A DNA stretch of 64,000 nucleotides from Streptomyces sp. NBC_01016 (GTDB lineage Bacteria > Actinomycetota > Actinomycetes > Streptomycetales > Streptomycetaceae). Where the stretch lies: the NCBI RefSeq assembly GCF_026341035.1, contig NZ_JAPEOQ010000001.1, positions 4,650,001 to 4,714,000 on the forward strand, in the 5' to 3' direction. Of this stretch, positions 1-7,116 are shown in pieces. A program made the position numbers and the translations under genes. Under the pieces are notes generated by a model that saw only the letters and a program-made list of their open reading frames with translations, searched no databases and was not told where the DNA came from. How positions within the stretch are numbered: the stretch's first letter is position 1; each line of letters starts with the position of its first letter.

Positions 1-1611
1 TCTGCCATCCGCCTGTCAGTCGAGACTGACGAGACCACCAGCCCCAGCCGTCAGCGTGCTGCCAATGAGAACGCCGCAGCATCCATTGGCGCAGAGATCA
101 TCGGGGAAGCCGTAGACCTGGGTGTCAGCGCAAGCAAGACCACACCTTTTGAGCGCCCTGAGTTGGGTTCCTGGCTTACGCGTCCGGAAGAATTCGACGC
201 CGTGCTGTTCTGGCGATTTGATCGTGCTGTTCGCAGCATGGCCGACATGAATGCCCTAGTTACTTGGGCGCGGAAACACCGTAAGGTCATTGTCTTTGCT
301 GAAGGGCCGGGTGGCCGTCTGGTTCTAGACTTCCGCAACGGCGTAGACCTGATAACTCAACTGATCCTCCAAATCTTCGCCTTTGCCGCTGAGTTCGAAG
401 CTCAGTCCATCCGTGAGCGCGTGCTAGGTGCTCAGGCGGCCATGCGGGGCATGGAACTTCGCTGGCGTGGTTCCCGTCCGCCTTACGGCTACGCTCCCGT
501 TCCGCTGGAAGGCGGCGGCTGGACTCTGACGCCCGCCACGGAAGCCATTGAGGGATGCGGACCAGCGCCAGTAGCCGTCATTGAGCGCATCATTCAGGGA
601 TTGATGGGGGATCCGTCGGAAGGCGTGACCGGGAAGACTGTCACCGCCATTGCCGAAGAGTTGAACGCTGGCGGAATTCCTTCCCCGCGCGACTGGTGGT
701 CATTGGTCAAGGGTCGGAAAACTGGCGGAAAGACCGGGGGAGCCAAGGGGCAGCGCGTATCGCGTGAGCGATTCAAGTGGACACCGCCCGTCATTTCGAA
801 GTTGCTTCGTTCTCCGGCCTTGTTGGGCTGGAAGGTACACGACGGAAATCCGGTCCGTGACAGCGAGGGAAAGCCGGTGATGGCGACGGCTGAACCCCTC
901 CTCACACGTGCCGAGTATGACCGTGTGGGCGCTTTGCTGGACTCCCGGCGCATCAACAACCGGGAACGCAAAGACACAAACGCACTACTTCTCGCAGTTA
1001 TCCACTGTGCTTCGTGCGGCGGACGTATGTACCTGAATGCCCAGGACGGTAAGACGCCTACCTATAAGTGCAATAGCAGTGCCCGTGGAGACTCCTGCGA
1101 AGCGCCGGTAAACGTTCGTGGTGATTGGGCAGATGAATACGTGAGTCGGGATTTCCTGCGCATGGCAGGCGCGCTGGAAGTAACACTCAGTCGCGTCATT
1201 CCTGGGTACGATCCGCAACCCGAGATTGACGCCACCCTCGCTGAGTACGAAGCGCACCGCGCGGAACGGGGACAGCAGAAGTCGAAAGCAGCGCAAGCAT
1301 CCTGGCAGAAGCACATGGATGCTCTAGACGCACGACTTGCTGAGCTTGAAACCCTCGAAAAGGTGGAGCCTCGTACGGAGGAGATCAGCACCGGAAAGAC
1401 CTACGCGGACTTGTGGGAAGAGGCTGACACGGCCAAGAAGCGGCGCATGCTGCTCAAAGCCGGGGCTCACCTGACCGTGAAGCGTGGCACACGCGGGGGG
1501 TGGCGAAAGCTTGATGAAGGCCGGATGATATTCGACGTGAGTACGCACTTCTTTGTTGAGGCGGCAAACGAACTCACAGCCATGGCAGCCGAGTTGGCGG
1601 TAGCGGTATGA
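1..1611 (+). CDS. large serine integrase, 5' end outside window
   Basis: The frame is open from base 1, so the first few codons lie outside the window; 536 residues are visible. This site-specific recombinase would integrate and excise the mobile element that fills about the first 10 kb. The resolvase domain begins at once: RLSVETDETTSPSRQ carries the catalytic serine at codon 6 (bases 16-18), followed by FWRFDRAVRSM and the QSIRERV helix. A recombinase domain with RPPYGY follows, then a zinc ribbon (CASCGG near codons 336-339, further cysteines about 18 and 27 residues later) and a charged C-terminal coiled coil. The layout is that of phiC31/R4/TG1-type actinophage integrases. Its TGA shares ATGA with the next gene, so the two are probably translated together. 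Confidence 0.95.
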   Translation, partial: SAIRLSVETDETTSPSRQRAANENAAASIGAEIIGEAVDLGVSASKTTPFERPELGSWLTRPEEFDAVLFWRFDRAVRSMADMNALVTWARKHRKVIVFAEGPGGRLVLDFRNGVDLITQLILQIFAFAAEFEAQSIRERVLGAQAAMRGMELRWRGSRPPYGYAPVPLEGGGWTLTPATEAIEGCGPAPVAVIERIIQGLMGDPSEGVTGKTVTAIAEELNAGGIPSPRDWWSLVKGRKTGGKTGGAKGQRVSRERFKWTPPVISKLLRSPALLGWKVHDGNPVRDSEGKPVMATAEPLLTRAEYDRVGALLDSRRINNRERKDTNALLLAVIHCASCGGRMYLNAQDGKTPTYKCNSSARGDSCEAPVNVRGDWADEYVSRDFLRMAGALEVTLSRVIPGYDPQPEIDATLAEYEAHRAERGQQKSKAAQASWQKHMDALDARLAELETLEKVEPRTEEISTGKTYADLWEEADTAKKRRMLLKAGAHLTVKRGTRGGWRKLDEGRMIFDVSTHFFVEAANELTAMAAELAVAV

Positions 1612-2312
1612 GGGTTGATGAAACGCAGCTCACTGCGGCGCTCGACGGCAACAGCGAAGCAATCACGGTGATACTCCGGGAACTTGACCGGCTCATCAGG
1701 GCGCGTGCTCGACGCATCAACCGGCAGCATGCAGAAGACCTTGCCCAGGAAGGGCGTGAGGCTCTGTGGCAATGCCTGTCGCGCTTTGATGGTGTGACTC
1801 CGGAACACTTCGTGAACTACGCAGCGAAGACCGTTACCGGCGCCATGATGGACGCGCATTGCGCCATGCATTACCTGGGACTCAGCTTGGACGAAGCGAA
1901 GCTCTGGCGCTCCGCCTACAAGCACGCGAAGGGCGATGCCGACGAAGCTGAACGGCTGCTGAGTTCCGGTGAGTTGGCATGGCGGATGAGCCCAGCAACT
2001 GCGAAGGTCGTGAGGGCCGCCGTGAGCCCCGTTGGGGAGATGCCCGAGGAACTGGCCACCCCCGAACCGGCGGAGCCCTCAGAGGGCGACGCGGGGCGTT
2101 CTAGCGGCCGCGTGGCATGGATGCTGCTCACGCTCGGGGAGCAACAGCGGAGCGTGCTGGAAATGACGTACGGTATCGGCAAGTACGGCTGCATGACCGA
2201 CAGCGAGATAGCGGTAGCCCTGGGGGTCCCGAAGGGGCATGTGGCATCCGCCCGCAGCAAGGCACTCAAGCGGCTGCGCGACAGGAGCTCGCGATCCTTC
2301 CTGCTCCACTGA
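1608..2312 (+). CDS. sigma-70-family-like protein coupled to the integrase
   Basis: This 234-residue protein starts with ATG inside the integrase stop (ATGA). Residues about 30-85 look like sigma region 2: an Arg-rich helix, then EDLAQEGREALWQCLSRFD and FVNYAAKTVTGAMMDAH. The C-terminus (about 170-228) looks like sigma region 4, with LLTLGEQQRSVLEM, then an HTH around DSEIAVALGVPKGHVASA and a basic end. The middle is an acidic, Pro-rich linker. It would act on host RNA polymerase or DNA and may drive element genes. Being fused to the integrase unit points to control of excision or element expression, but this is inference. A hairpin terminator follows 10 bases downstream. It could also be a sigma-fold DNA-binding regulator that does not bind polymerase. 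Confidence 0.75.
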   Translation: MRVDETQLTAALDGNSEAITVILRELDRLIRARARRINRQHAEDLAQEGREALWQCLSRFDGVTPEHFVNYAAKTVTGAMMDAHCAMHYLGLSLDEAKLWRSAYKHAKGDADEAERLLSSGELAWRMSPATAKVVRAAVSPVGEMPEELATPEPAEPSEGDAGRSSGRVAWMLLTLGEQQRSVLEMTYGIGKYGCMTDSEIAVALGVPKGHVASARSKALKRLRDRSSRSFLLH

Positions 2313-2322
2313 GGCTCACCGG

Positions 2323-2355
2323 CCCCGCCAGGCAGCGATGCCGGGCGGGGCTTTC
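2323..2355 (+). terminator. terminator after the integrase-sigma unit
   Basis: CCCCGCC (2323-2329) pairs with GGCGGGG (2344-2350) across a 14-base loop and is followed by CTTTCTC. It lies just after the sigma-like stop codon and would end that transcript. Confidence 0.6.
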
Positions 2356-2787
2356 TCATGCCGCCAGCGTTCGAGGCCCCCGGGGCGGGCAGCGGAAAAG
2401 AGCGCAGAACCAAGGCGCCGTGTAGAACCATTTCTGACACGCTGTCAGATCACCTACTCTGACCTGCATAAATGTAGAAGTGTAGTTTCAGGTCCCATCC
2501 CGGTAATCGAATAGAGTTCTCTAGTCGATACGCCGCCCGGCCCTCGAAAGTACATTTCTACACTCGCCCGTTCTGGGCCCTGCTTCCTCGCCTGGTGGGG
2601 GTACCCGTAACGGCCTTGTAACGTTCCTGGAGAGCCGTCTAAAAGGGCCCGCTTTCCGGTGCCGACGAGCATTCGACTCCCTAGACACATTGTGAAGGGC
2701 AGGGGAGACCGTGCCTTAGCGGGTGGCAGCCACACCAGACCCGCGAGCTTAGACACCCTGCTACGGGGGTTCGTTCCGTAGACATCC
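2356..2787. other. gene-free control region of the element
   Basis: I see no convincing gene here. Variants of TGTAGAA occur at about 2421 and 2470, and on the opposite strand (TTTCTACAC) near 2555, around the palindrome at 2433-2449. Farther on are short hairpins: GCGGGT/ACCCGC near 2730-2755 and CTACGG/CCGTAG near 2761-2781. GGCAGCCA (about 2726) is complementary to TGGCTGCC at 2823-2830. The stretch ends in the strong terminator at 2788-2866, so a short untranslated transcript is possible. Confidence 0.4.
2433..2449. promoter_or_regulatory. palindromic operator candidate
   Basis: TCTGACA-CGC-TGTCAGA is a perfect inverted repeat with 7-base arms and a 3-base centre. It sits in the gene-free region of the element, beside GTGTAGAA-type repeats. 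It has the size of a dimeric HTH or phage-repressor operator. No binding protein can be assigned; the HTH protein at 7758-8603 and the sigma-like protein are the candidates in the element. Confidence 0.4.
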
Positions 2788-2866
2788 AGCCCCCGGGCGT
2801 GGGTCGAGTAATTGAAGGCGCGTGGCTGCCCCTTCTCTCACTCCCCACGCTCGGGGGCTTTTCTCG
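2788..2866 (+). terminator. strong rho-independent terminator
   Basis: AGCCCCCGGGCGTGGG (2788-2803) pairs with CCCACGCTCGGGGGCT (2844-2859), giving 16 pairs with one G-U. The T-rich run TTTTCTCG follows. No protein gene lies just upstream on this strand after the sigma-like gene, so the terminator may end a non-coding transcript from the preceding control region. Confidence 0.65.
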
Positions 2867-2908
2867 TTTCCGCGCGTTCGATACGCGGGCAGCCACGCAA
2901 GGACTTCC

Positions 2909-3385
2909 ATGACCGGCTACAAAGCCATGCATAAAACCCTCAACTCGCTCCGCCTTCCAGCGCGTTACAGCGCCTGCCACTGGTGTGGGCTCAGCGCCAA
3001 TGACTGGGCTTACCAGTGGGACGACGCTGAGGAGCTGGACAGCGAGCACGGCCCCTACAGCCAGAACACCACCAGCTATCGCGCCATGTGTCGACGCTGT
3101 CACCTTCGGTTTGATGACGCGCACCGTTCCTACGGCGCTGAGCGTTTTCCCTTTGAAGTGGCCAGGCTCAAGGAAGCCGCGTACGCCGCTGTGAGCGATG
3201 AACGCCGCGCTGCTGACACCCGGGCCCGGGAAGCAAACCGTGAGGTCGCCCTACGGCACATAGAGGCTCAGGAAGCCACCAGGAAGCCCCGACGCACAAA
3301 GGCCAGCGCTACCGCTATTGATGACGCGCTGGCGCTTATGGCCCGTGGCTTTCGGCACAACGCCCTAGAGCGCGGTGAAGGTTGA
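2909..3385 (+). CDS. small zinc-finger (HNH-like) element protein
   Basis: This 158-residue protein of the mobile element starts at ATG 2909, because AAGGA lies 6 bases upstream and a strong terminator (2788-2866) covers the longer alternative. Residues about 20-75 hold ACHWCG and, 40 residues later, MCRRCHLRFDDAH, a CxxC...CxxCH treble-clef pattern as in HNH and recombination-endonuclease-VII-like folds. A full HNH triad is not obvious. The rest is charged and helical (REANREVALRHIEAQEATRK), which suggests nucleic-acid binding. Its TGA overlaps the ATG of a 28-residue membrane peptide. The function is unknown. Confidence 0.6.
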   Translation: MTGYKAMHKTLNSLRLPARYSACHWCGLSANDWAYQWDDAEELDSEHGPYSQNTTSYRAMCRRCHLRFDDAHRSYGAERFPFEVARLKEAAYAAVSDERRAADTRAREANREVALRHIEAQEATRKPRRTKASATAIDDALALMARGFRHNALERGEG

Positions 3386-3471
3386 TGGACGCCCTACTCG
3401 GTTGGCTTCCTGAAGTGCTGGTAATGGTGCTCTGGGTATCGCTGATCTACCAAATGGCTGGCGCTATCTGA
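3385..3471 (+). CDS. 28-residue single-TM peptide
   Basis: This tiny frame starts at an ATG overlapping the previous stop (TGATG at 3383-3387). It reads MDALLGWLPEVLVMVLWVSL and then IYQMAGAI before TGA. Residues 10-24 are strongly hydrophobic, enough for one membrane helix. The overlap argues for coupled translation. Small membrane peptides in mobile elements can be toxins, holin-like proteins or regulators; nothing here selects one. It could be a chance frame. Confidence 0.45.
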   Translation: MDALLGWLPEVLVMVLWVSLIYQMAGAI

Positions 3472-3530
3472 AAAAACCGCCAGATCCGAGCCGGCTGACC
3501 CCTATTCCCTGAAATTCGGAGTGCCTACGC

Positions 3531-3683
3531 ATGGACGCTATCGGCGCTGAGCAAGCGCTAGAAATTCTCGAAACTCATGCAATCGTGCCGACAGACGAAC
3601 AGCAGCGGGATGAGCTGTTCGCGGCCTTCGCTTGGGTTCGCATCAACGTCCTAGGAGGCAGCCCCGATGGTGCGTCTAACTGA
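3531..3683 (+). CDS. 50-residue acidic protein, function unknown
   Basis: ATG 3531 has GGAG about 10 bases upstream, and the frame runs 50 codons to TGA at 3681-3683. It begins MDAIGAEQALEILETHAIVP and continues with acidic, helical sequence (DEQQRDELFAAFAWVRINV). The next gene starts inside its 3' end (3667), whose ribosome site AGGAGG lies within this frame, so the two are probably co-translated. No family is recognised. Confidence 0.5.
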   Translation: MDAIGAEQALEILETHAIVPTDEQQRDELFAAFAWVRINVLGGSPDGASN

Positions 3684-3945
3684 GGCTGACCATAAGCACG
3701 TTGCGAAGTTTGCCGCTGTGGTCGGGGAAGCCCTTGAGGAGCACCCAGGCGCAGACGCCAGCACAAGTCTCTTGTTCGATGCCTGCAAGGCCGCCAGCAG
3801 AGACAAGTTCATACCGCTGGGCACCTTTGGACGACTGCTCATCGCCACCGGCTATAAGCGCGTGTCCAATCGATATGGCGCGCGTCACCTAGGACTCCGG
3901 CCCAAGAATCCGGAGTGCTGGGGCCGGGTCTTCTACCACCACTGA
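3667..3945 (+). CDS. 92-residue winged-helix-like element protein
   Basis: This basic protein is preceded by a very strong ribosome site (AGGAGG at about 3655). The second half, KFIPLGTFGRLLIATGYKR followed by VSNRYGARHLGLRP, resembles the C-terminal winged-helix tail of phage D5-type primases, where a GxxLxxxGY/F-K-R pattern is common. The first half may be a helical pack. A role in DNA binding is a guess from that likeness. A hairpin (3948-3973) follows just after the stop. The alternative is an orphan element protein. Confidence 0.55.
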   Translation: MVRLTEADHKHVAKFAAVVGEALEEHPGADASTSLLFDACKAASRDKFIPLGTFGRLLIATGYKRVSNRYGARHLGLRPKNPECWGRVFYHH

Positions 3946-3947
3946 CT

Positions 3948-3973
3948 ACCACCTCCGAAAATCCGGAGGTGGT
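3948..3973 (+). terminator. intergenic hairpin
   Basis: ACCACCTCCG and CGGAGGTGGT form a perfect 10-pair stem with an AAAATC loop. There is no T-run after it, so it may be a weak terminator, an RNA-stability element or a translational control for the gene at 3991, whose ribosome site (GGAAGGAAA) follows. Confidence 0.45.
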
Positions 3974-3990
3974 CCCTGGAAGGAAATCCC

Positions 3991-4311
3991 ATGAATGACA
4001 CCCCGTGGTACATGCGCACCGTTGAGCCGGGCGTAGAGAACGGAAGCCCTGAGAGTGAGCGCCGAGTGCTTGAGTCTCTGGCTTCTACGGCCAGCGAATC
4101 GGTTGATGCTGAGGTTGCCCACCTGAAGAATGCTGAGGCTAAGGGCGTTGACATCAACCCTTCTATGCGAATGGCGATGGGCTACGCGGCTGTTGCTCGG
4201 AAGGCTGCCGATCGACTAGACGATGCTGCGCCGACGAGCCCCAGCATCAGCGCAGAGGGAACTACCCCTGAGCAGCGCATTGCGAGCGGTTACTACCGCA
4301 CGGCCAACTGA
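3991..4311 (+). CDS. 106-residue helical element protein, function unknown
   Basis: ATG 3991 follows GGAAGGAAATCCC, a good ribosome site. The protein is 106 residues, largely helical and acidic (SPESERRVLESLASTASESV, AEVAHLKNAEAKGVD), with a short Thr/Ser/Pro-rich section near residue 80. There is no membrane segment or cysteine. It lies in a same-strand run of small genes (2909-5049) that are probably co-transcribed. Codon use is less GC-biased than in the chromosome after 10.4 kb, in keeping with transfer. No family is recognised. Confidence 0.6.
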   Translation: MNDTPWYMRTVEPGVENGSPESERRVLESLASTASESVDAEVAHLKNAEAKGVDINPSMRMAMGYAAVARKAADRLDDAAPTSPSISAEGTTPEQRIASGYYRTAN

Positions 4312-4328
4312 AAGGGAAGTGAAGCACG

Positions 4329-4835
4329 ATGAATCAGGACACCAAGCCCGCTACTCAGGCCGAGTTGGAGACGCTAGACAAGGCGCGTAAGGCTGCCGAA
4401 GCCGCTCAGGCGAAGGTGGCCAAGCTGGAAGCTGAAGAGGCTTTGAGGCGCGATGCTGCTGCCGCGAAGCGCGTGGATCTAACCCGAAAGTACGACACGG
4501 AGTTTCACTCACGTTGGACGGAACTAGCGGCGAAGGCTAGGGACTCCGAAGGCGCGCCCGTTGACTACGACCCGAAAACAATGGGTTTCCTCGAAGACCT
4601 GGTTCGGTTCGCTGCGGGTCGTGAGAAGCGGCGCATTGTGCTGGACCATGCCCGACGCGCTGAGACCACGCTAGGCATTTCCTCTACTCAAAGCACGGTG
4701 CCCGATGAGAGGGAATACACCCTAGACGTTGTGGACTATCTCAAGTGGATTGTCGTGAACGAGTCTCGGCGCCGTGCTGCGGAGTTCGCTGATGCCCTTG
4801 AGGCTGAGCGTGAGGCGTTCATCAATGGCAAGTGA
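4329..4835 (+). CDS. 168-residue coiled-coil element protein
   Basis: This protein starts at ATG 4329, 17 bases after the previous stop, with GAAGTGAAG upstream. Residues about 10-55 form a charged Ala/Glu/Lys coiled coil (ARKAAEAAQAKVAKLEAEEA). Later parts are helical and soluble (FLEDLVRFAAGREKRRIVL, DVVDYLKWIVVNESRRRAAE). It has no membrane segment and no catalytic motif. Its TGA lies within the start of the following gene (11-base overlap), so the two are coupled. Function unknown; a structural or DNA-associated role is possible. Confidence 0.6.
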   Translation: MNQDTKPATQAELETLDKARKAAEAAQAKVAKLEAEEALRRDAAAAKRVDLTRKYDTEFHSRWTELAAKARDSEGAPVDYDPKTMGFLEDLVRFAAGREKRRIVLDHARRAETTLGISSTQSTVPDEREYTLDVVDYLKWIVVNESRRRAAEFADALEAEREAFINGK

Positions 4836-5049
4836 CGCACTGGATCCCGGGCCGGATGGTTCTTATCCCTGGTTTCCCCGACTTCCCGACGGTTCCCCGG
4901 CGTGGTCGGATCGCTGCCCGGCTGATTACCAGGGCACACGAATGCCACGGGGCCTAAGCAGTGTTGTACGGGATGGCCAGCGCTACGTCATTGACCTCAC
5001 TCCGTGCGACACTGAGGGAAACCCCATCGTTCCGCCGGTTATCCCATGA
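4825..5049 (+). CDS. 74-residue Pro/Asp-rich small protein
   Basis: ATG 4825 lies inside the 3' end of the preceding gene. The product is short, rich in Pro, Asp and Gly (DPGPDGSYPWFPRLPDGSP), with a C-terminal strand-rich part (VVRDGQRYVIDLTPCDTEGN). It is the last gene of the plus-strand run and faces a minus-strand gene across a 44-base gap with a hairpin. No family is recognised. Tight overlap with its neighbour is the main evidence that it is real. Confidence 0.5.
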   Translation: MASDALDPGPDGSYPWFPRLPDGSPAWSDRCPADYQGTRMPRGLSSVVRDGQRYVIDLTPCDTEGNPIVPPVIP

Positions 5050-5069
5050 TGGAAACTTTTTAGCGAGTT

Positions 5070-5091
5070 GCCCTGCGTCATGGCGCAGGGC
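5070..5091. terminator. bidirectional hairpin between converging genes
   Basis: GCCCTGCG (5070-5077) and CGCAGGGC (5084-5091) pair perfectly around a 6-base loop. The minus-strand side is followed by CGCTAAAAAG and the plus-strand side by GCTTACTCCT. It lies between the converging genes ending at 5049 and 5094. Confidence 0.5.
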
Positions 5092-5093
5092 GC

Positions 5094-5669
5094 TTACTCC
5101 TTCGTCCCATCATTATCCAGCGCAATCCGCACCTTTTCAGTGAAGTCCGACATGGAGCCACTGAATTCCACGTAGTTTCTACATCCGGCTTCCCATTTTT
5201 CAGCCAGACTGCGTGCGCCTGGATAACTTCTCGTGATAGTCGTCACGCTAAGGGAACCGTACACACTTCCCGACTTACCGCTTACAGCCACTGCAGCTGT
5301 ACTCACTTCCTTTGGGCCCGCAATCTGAACTTTCGTCGAGATTTTCCGAACCCTTTCGTGTAGTGACTTAGATTCACTAATAGTCGCTTCTAGGTCCATA
5401 CCCGGCGGAAGGATGCGGAGGCGTTCTAGGTCATCGAAGTCTTGTGGTGCAGGAGCTAGCAGAATCTTAGTCAGGTTCGCATGCTCCTCTGCTGCTTCTA
5501 TGAATTCCTCGTATACAGACTGCCGTGAATCACGTCTCTGTCTCAGATGCTCCGCCCGTGCCGTCATCTTCGCTTGTTCACGTGCTGACCATCCAGTAGC
5601 CAGCGCTGCGCCAATTGTCGCGACCGACCCTGCCAATGCACCGAGTACTGCCGCCAATCCTGCATCCAT
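5094..5669 (-). CDS. N-terminally hydrophobic helical protein, paralog A
   Basis: The 191-residue product is read from ATG 5669, chosen because the N-terminus from there matches the paralog at 7117-7761: MDAGLAAVLGALAGSVATIG here, MDAGIAAVFGALAGSISGVI there. After this Gly/Ala-rich hydrophobic segment (residues 4-26, probable membrane anchor) comes a basic turn (WSAREQAKMTARAEHLRQRR) and a helical, probably coiled-coil middle. No enzyme motif is seen. It lies 152 bases after the HNH-like gene on the same strand. Base composition is well below the chromosomal norm. The function is unknown. Confidence 0.7.
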   Translation of the reverse strand: MDAGLAAVLGALAGSVATIGAALATGWSAREQAKMTARAEHLRQRRDSRQSVYEEFIEAAEEHANLTKILLAPAPQDFDDLERLRILPPGMDLEATISESKSLHERVRKISTKVQIAGPKEVSTAAVAVSGKSGSVYGSLSVTTITRSYPGARSLAEKWEAGCRNYVEFSGSMSDFTEKVRIALDNDGTKE

Positions 5670-5821
5670 GACCCAACCTTGCTGTCCCGCGAGGCAGGGG
5701 GTCAAGAGCCTTCGTTCCGGGGTGTGCTGACGCAACCAGGCACCCTCAGCCGGCTGGAACCCCCACCTTTCTTGACCTGCTCCTTTTCCGTGCAGCCACT
5801 TCATTGATGTGTGTGCTGACG

Positions 5822-6745
5822 CTAACGAGTCGCCTTATCCAGCAAGTACATGGGTTTTGTTGGCCAATCCGCGATCTGACCGCTCAACGTGGCAGTAACG
5901 CCACCCGTTTCGTCACTCAAACCTGAGATCGACTCCGCCAAATCCTGCAAGGACAGCGTCCCCCAGGGGTCCGGTAGGAATACGGTGTAGTGCCCGATGA
6001 CTACATGGACACTGCTCAGGTTCTCTGGTTCTCGGACAATCATGATTGATCGAATATTACTGTCAGCCTTGGGGTTGAATCCGATGGTGAGCGGGAGTTC
6101 TGTTGGCGAATCAGACTTCAACTGTGCACGAATCGGATCAAGTTCCGGTCGAAGAATGTAGTGCCAGCCCAAGGCTGCGAATGCGGCCAAGTATGCGGAT
6201 CGTATCCATGAGACGTCCGCATGTTGAGGCGAAAATCGCTCCGTCAGTGTGAAAGTGAACTTGGGCACTTCACCTCGCTCGGAGGCCTCGCGTAGAGCCT
6301 TTTCGTGGGCATCAAGCATCGCTGGGTCATTTTGTTTCGGGACCCCCTGCATGAGCCATCCGGTCCCGGAACTCTGTACCTCCCCTCGTACGGAGATGCC
6401 GTCCGCCAGAAATACAGCACGTACGGGTCGATTGCTTTCCTTTCTCAGCAAGAAGTTATGCACGTCCGCACGCTTTATTGCATGAGCGTCAAAGCGTCGA
6501 CCCGCATCGTTGTTGCAGCGTGTACACGTGAGCAGCATTCCCTTTCCGCCGAGCGCATCAGGTGGCACGTGTTCCGTGCTCAATACCTTCTCTGCAATCG
6601 CTTCAAACGGGTACGCGATCAAACAGCACGGGCACGCGTAGTAGTCGTCTTCGGTGGTCGGCAACCGATCAGCAAGCCGAAGCTGTTCGAGCGCTTGCCG
6701 GAAAAGTGGTGCGCCCTCACGGAACCATTGCTCTCGCTTGCCCAT
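5822..6745 (-). CDS. HNH endonuclease-like protein
   Basis: This 307-residue protein has an HNH_5-like core near residues 37-90: CPCC, then STEHVPPDALGGKG and LTCTRCNNDAGRRFDAH. The paired CxxC motifs would bind zinc, while the EH...N...H residues match the metal-binding nuclease pattern of McrA/restriction-type HNH proteins. The remaining 200 residues contain no motif I recognise and could recognise a target or partner. It sits between two paralogous proteins with hydrophobic N-termini and faces the second one across a 371-base divergent region. It could be a nuclease of a defence or competition module of the element, or simply an element endonuclease. Role inferred only. Confidence 0.7.
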   Translation of the reverse strand: MGKREQWFREGAPLFRQALEQLRLADRLPTTEDDYYACPCCLIAYPFEAIAEKVLSTEHVPPDALGGKGMLLTCTRCNNDAGRRFDAHAIKRADVHNFLLRKESNRPVRAVFLADGISVRGEVQSSGTGWLMQGVPKQNDPAMLDAHEKALREASERGEVPKFTFTLTERFSPQHADVSWIRSAYLAAFAALGWHYILRPELDPIRAQLKSDSPTELPLTIGFNPKADSNIRSIMIVREPENLSSVHVVIGHYTVFLPDPWGTLSLQDLAESISGLSDETGGVTATLSGQIADWPTKPMYLLDKATR

Positions 6746-7116
6746 GACCAGATTATGCCTCGTCAGCAGGATTCGTCAGCAGGATTTTGCGCGCTGCATT
6801 TCAGCCGGACGACCGTCACCACGGATCTACTAGCGCTACCTGGGGGGGGGGCACCCCCTCCCCAGTGCGGAAACACTCGGCAGGGAGAGAAAAACCTAGC
6901 CCCGCAACTCGGAGCGTTTGCGCGGAGAGAAATACCCCATTTGATGCCCTGGTCACTCGCTGGCCGGGGCTTTCTGTGTTCCCAGGCTGTCGGCGACGCC
7001 CACCCGATACCCCTTGCAGACTCCCGAGCATGACCAGCGCGTGACCGATTGGGCCGAGACGGAGCGTCAGGGGAGACGCCCTAGACAGGAAGTCAGCAGG
7101 GCCGGACAATCACGCC
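6746..7116. other. divergent gene-free region with tandem repeat and G10 run
   Basis: This lies between the divergent starts of the HNH-like gene (6745) and paralog B (7117), so it should hold both promoters. CGTCAGCAGGATT occurs twice in tandem around 6759-6785. A run of ten G (6842-6851) follows. I see no convincing gene or textbook promoter. Confidence 0.4.

Noticed and set aside
2454..2756. A 100-codon minus-strand frame in the element control region
   Set aside because: Sequence looks random and it overlaps hairpins and repeats; no ribosome site.
2761..2781. GGGGGTTCGTTCC resembling a tRNA T arm
   Set aside because: No acceptor stem or anticodon arm can be built around it; it forms a simple CTACGG/CCGTAG hairpin instead.
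6816..7109. A 97-codon minus-strand frame in the divergent region of the element
   Set aside because: No ribosome site and no recognisable fold; it crosses the G10 run, and the region must hold two promoters.
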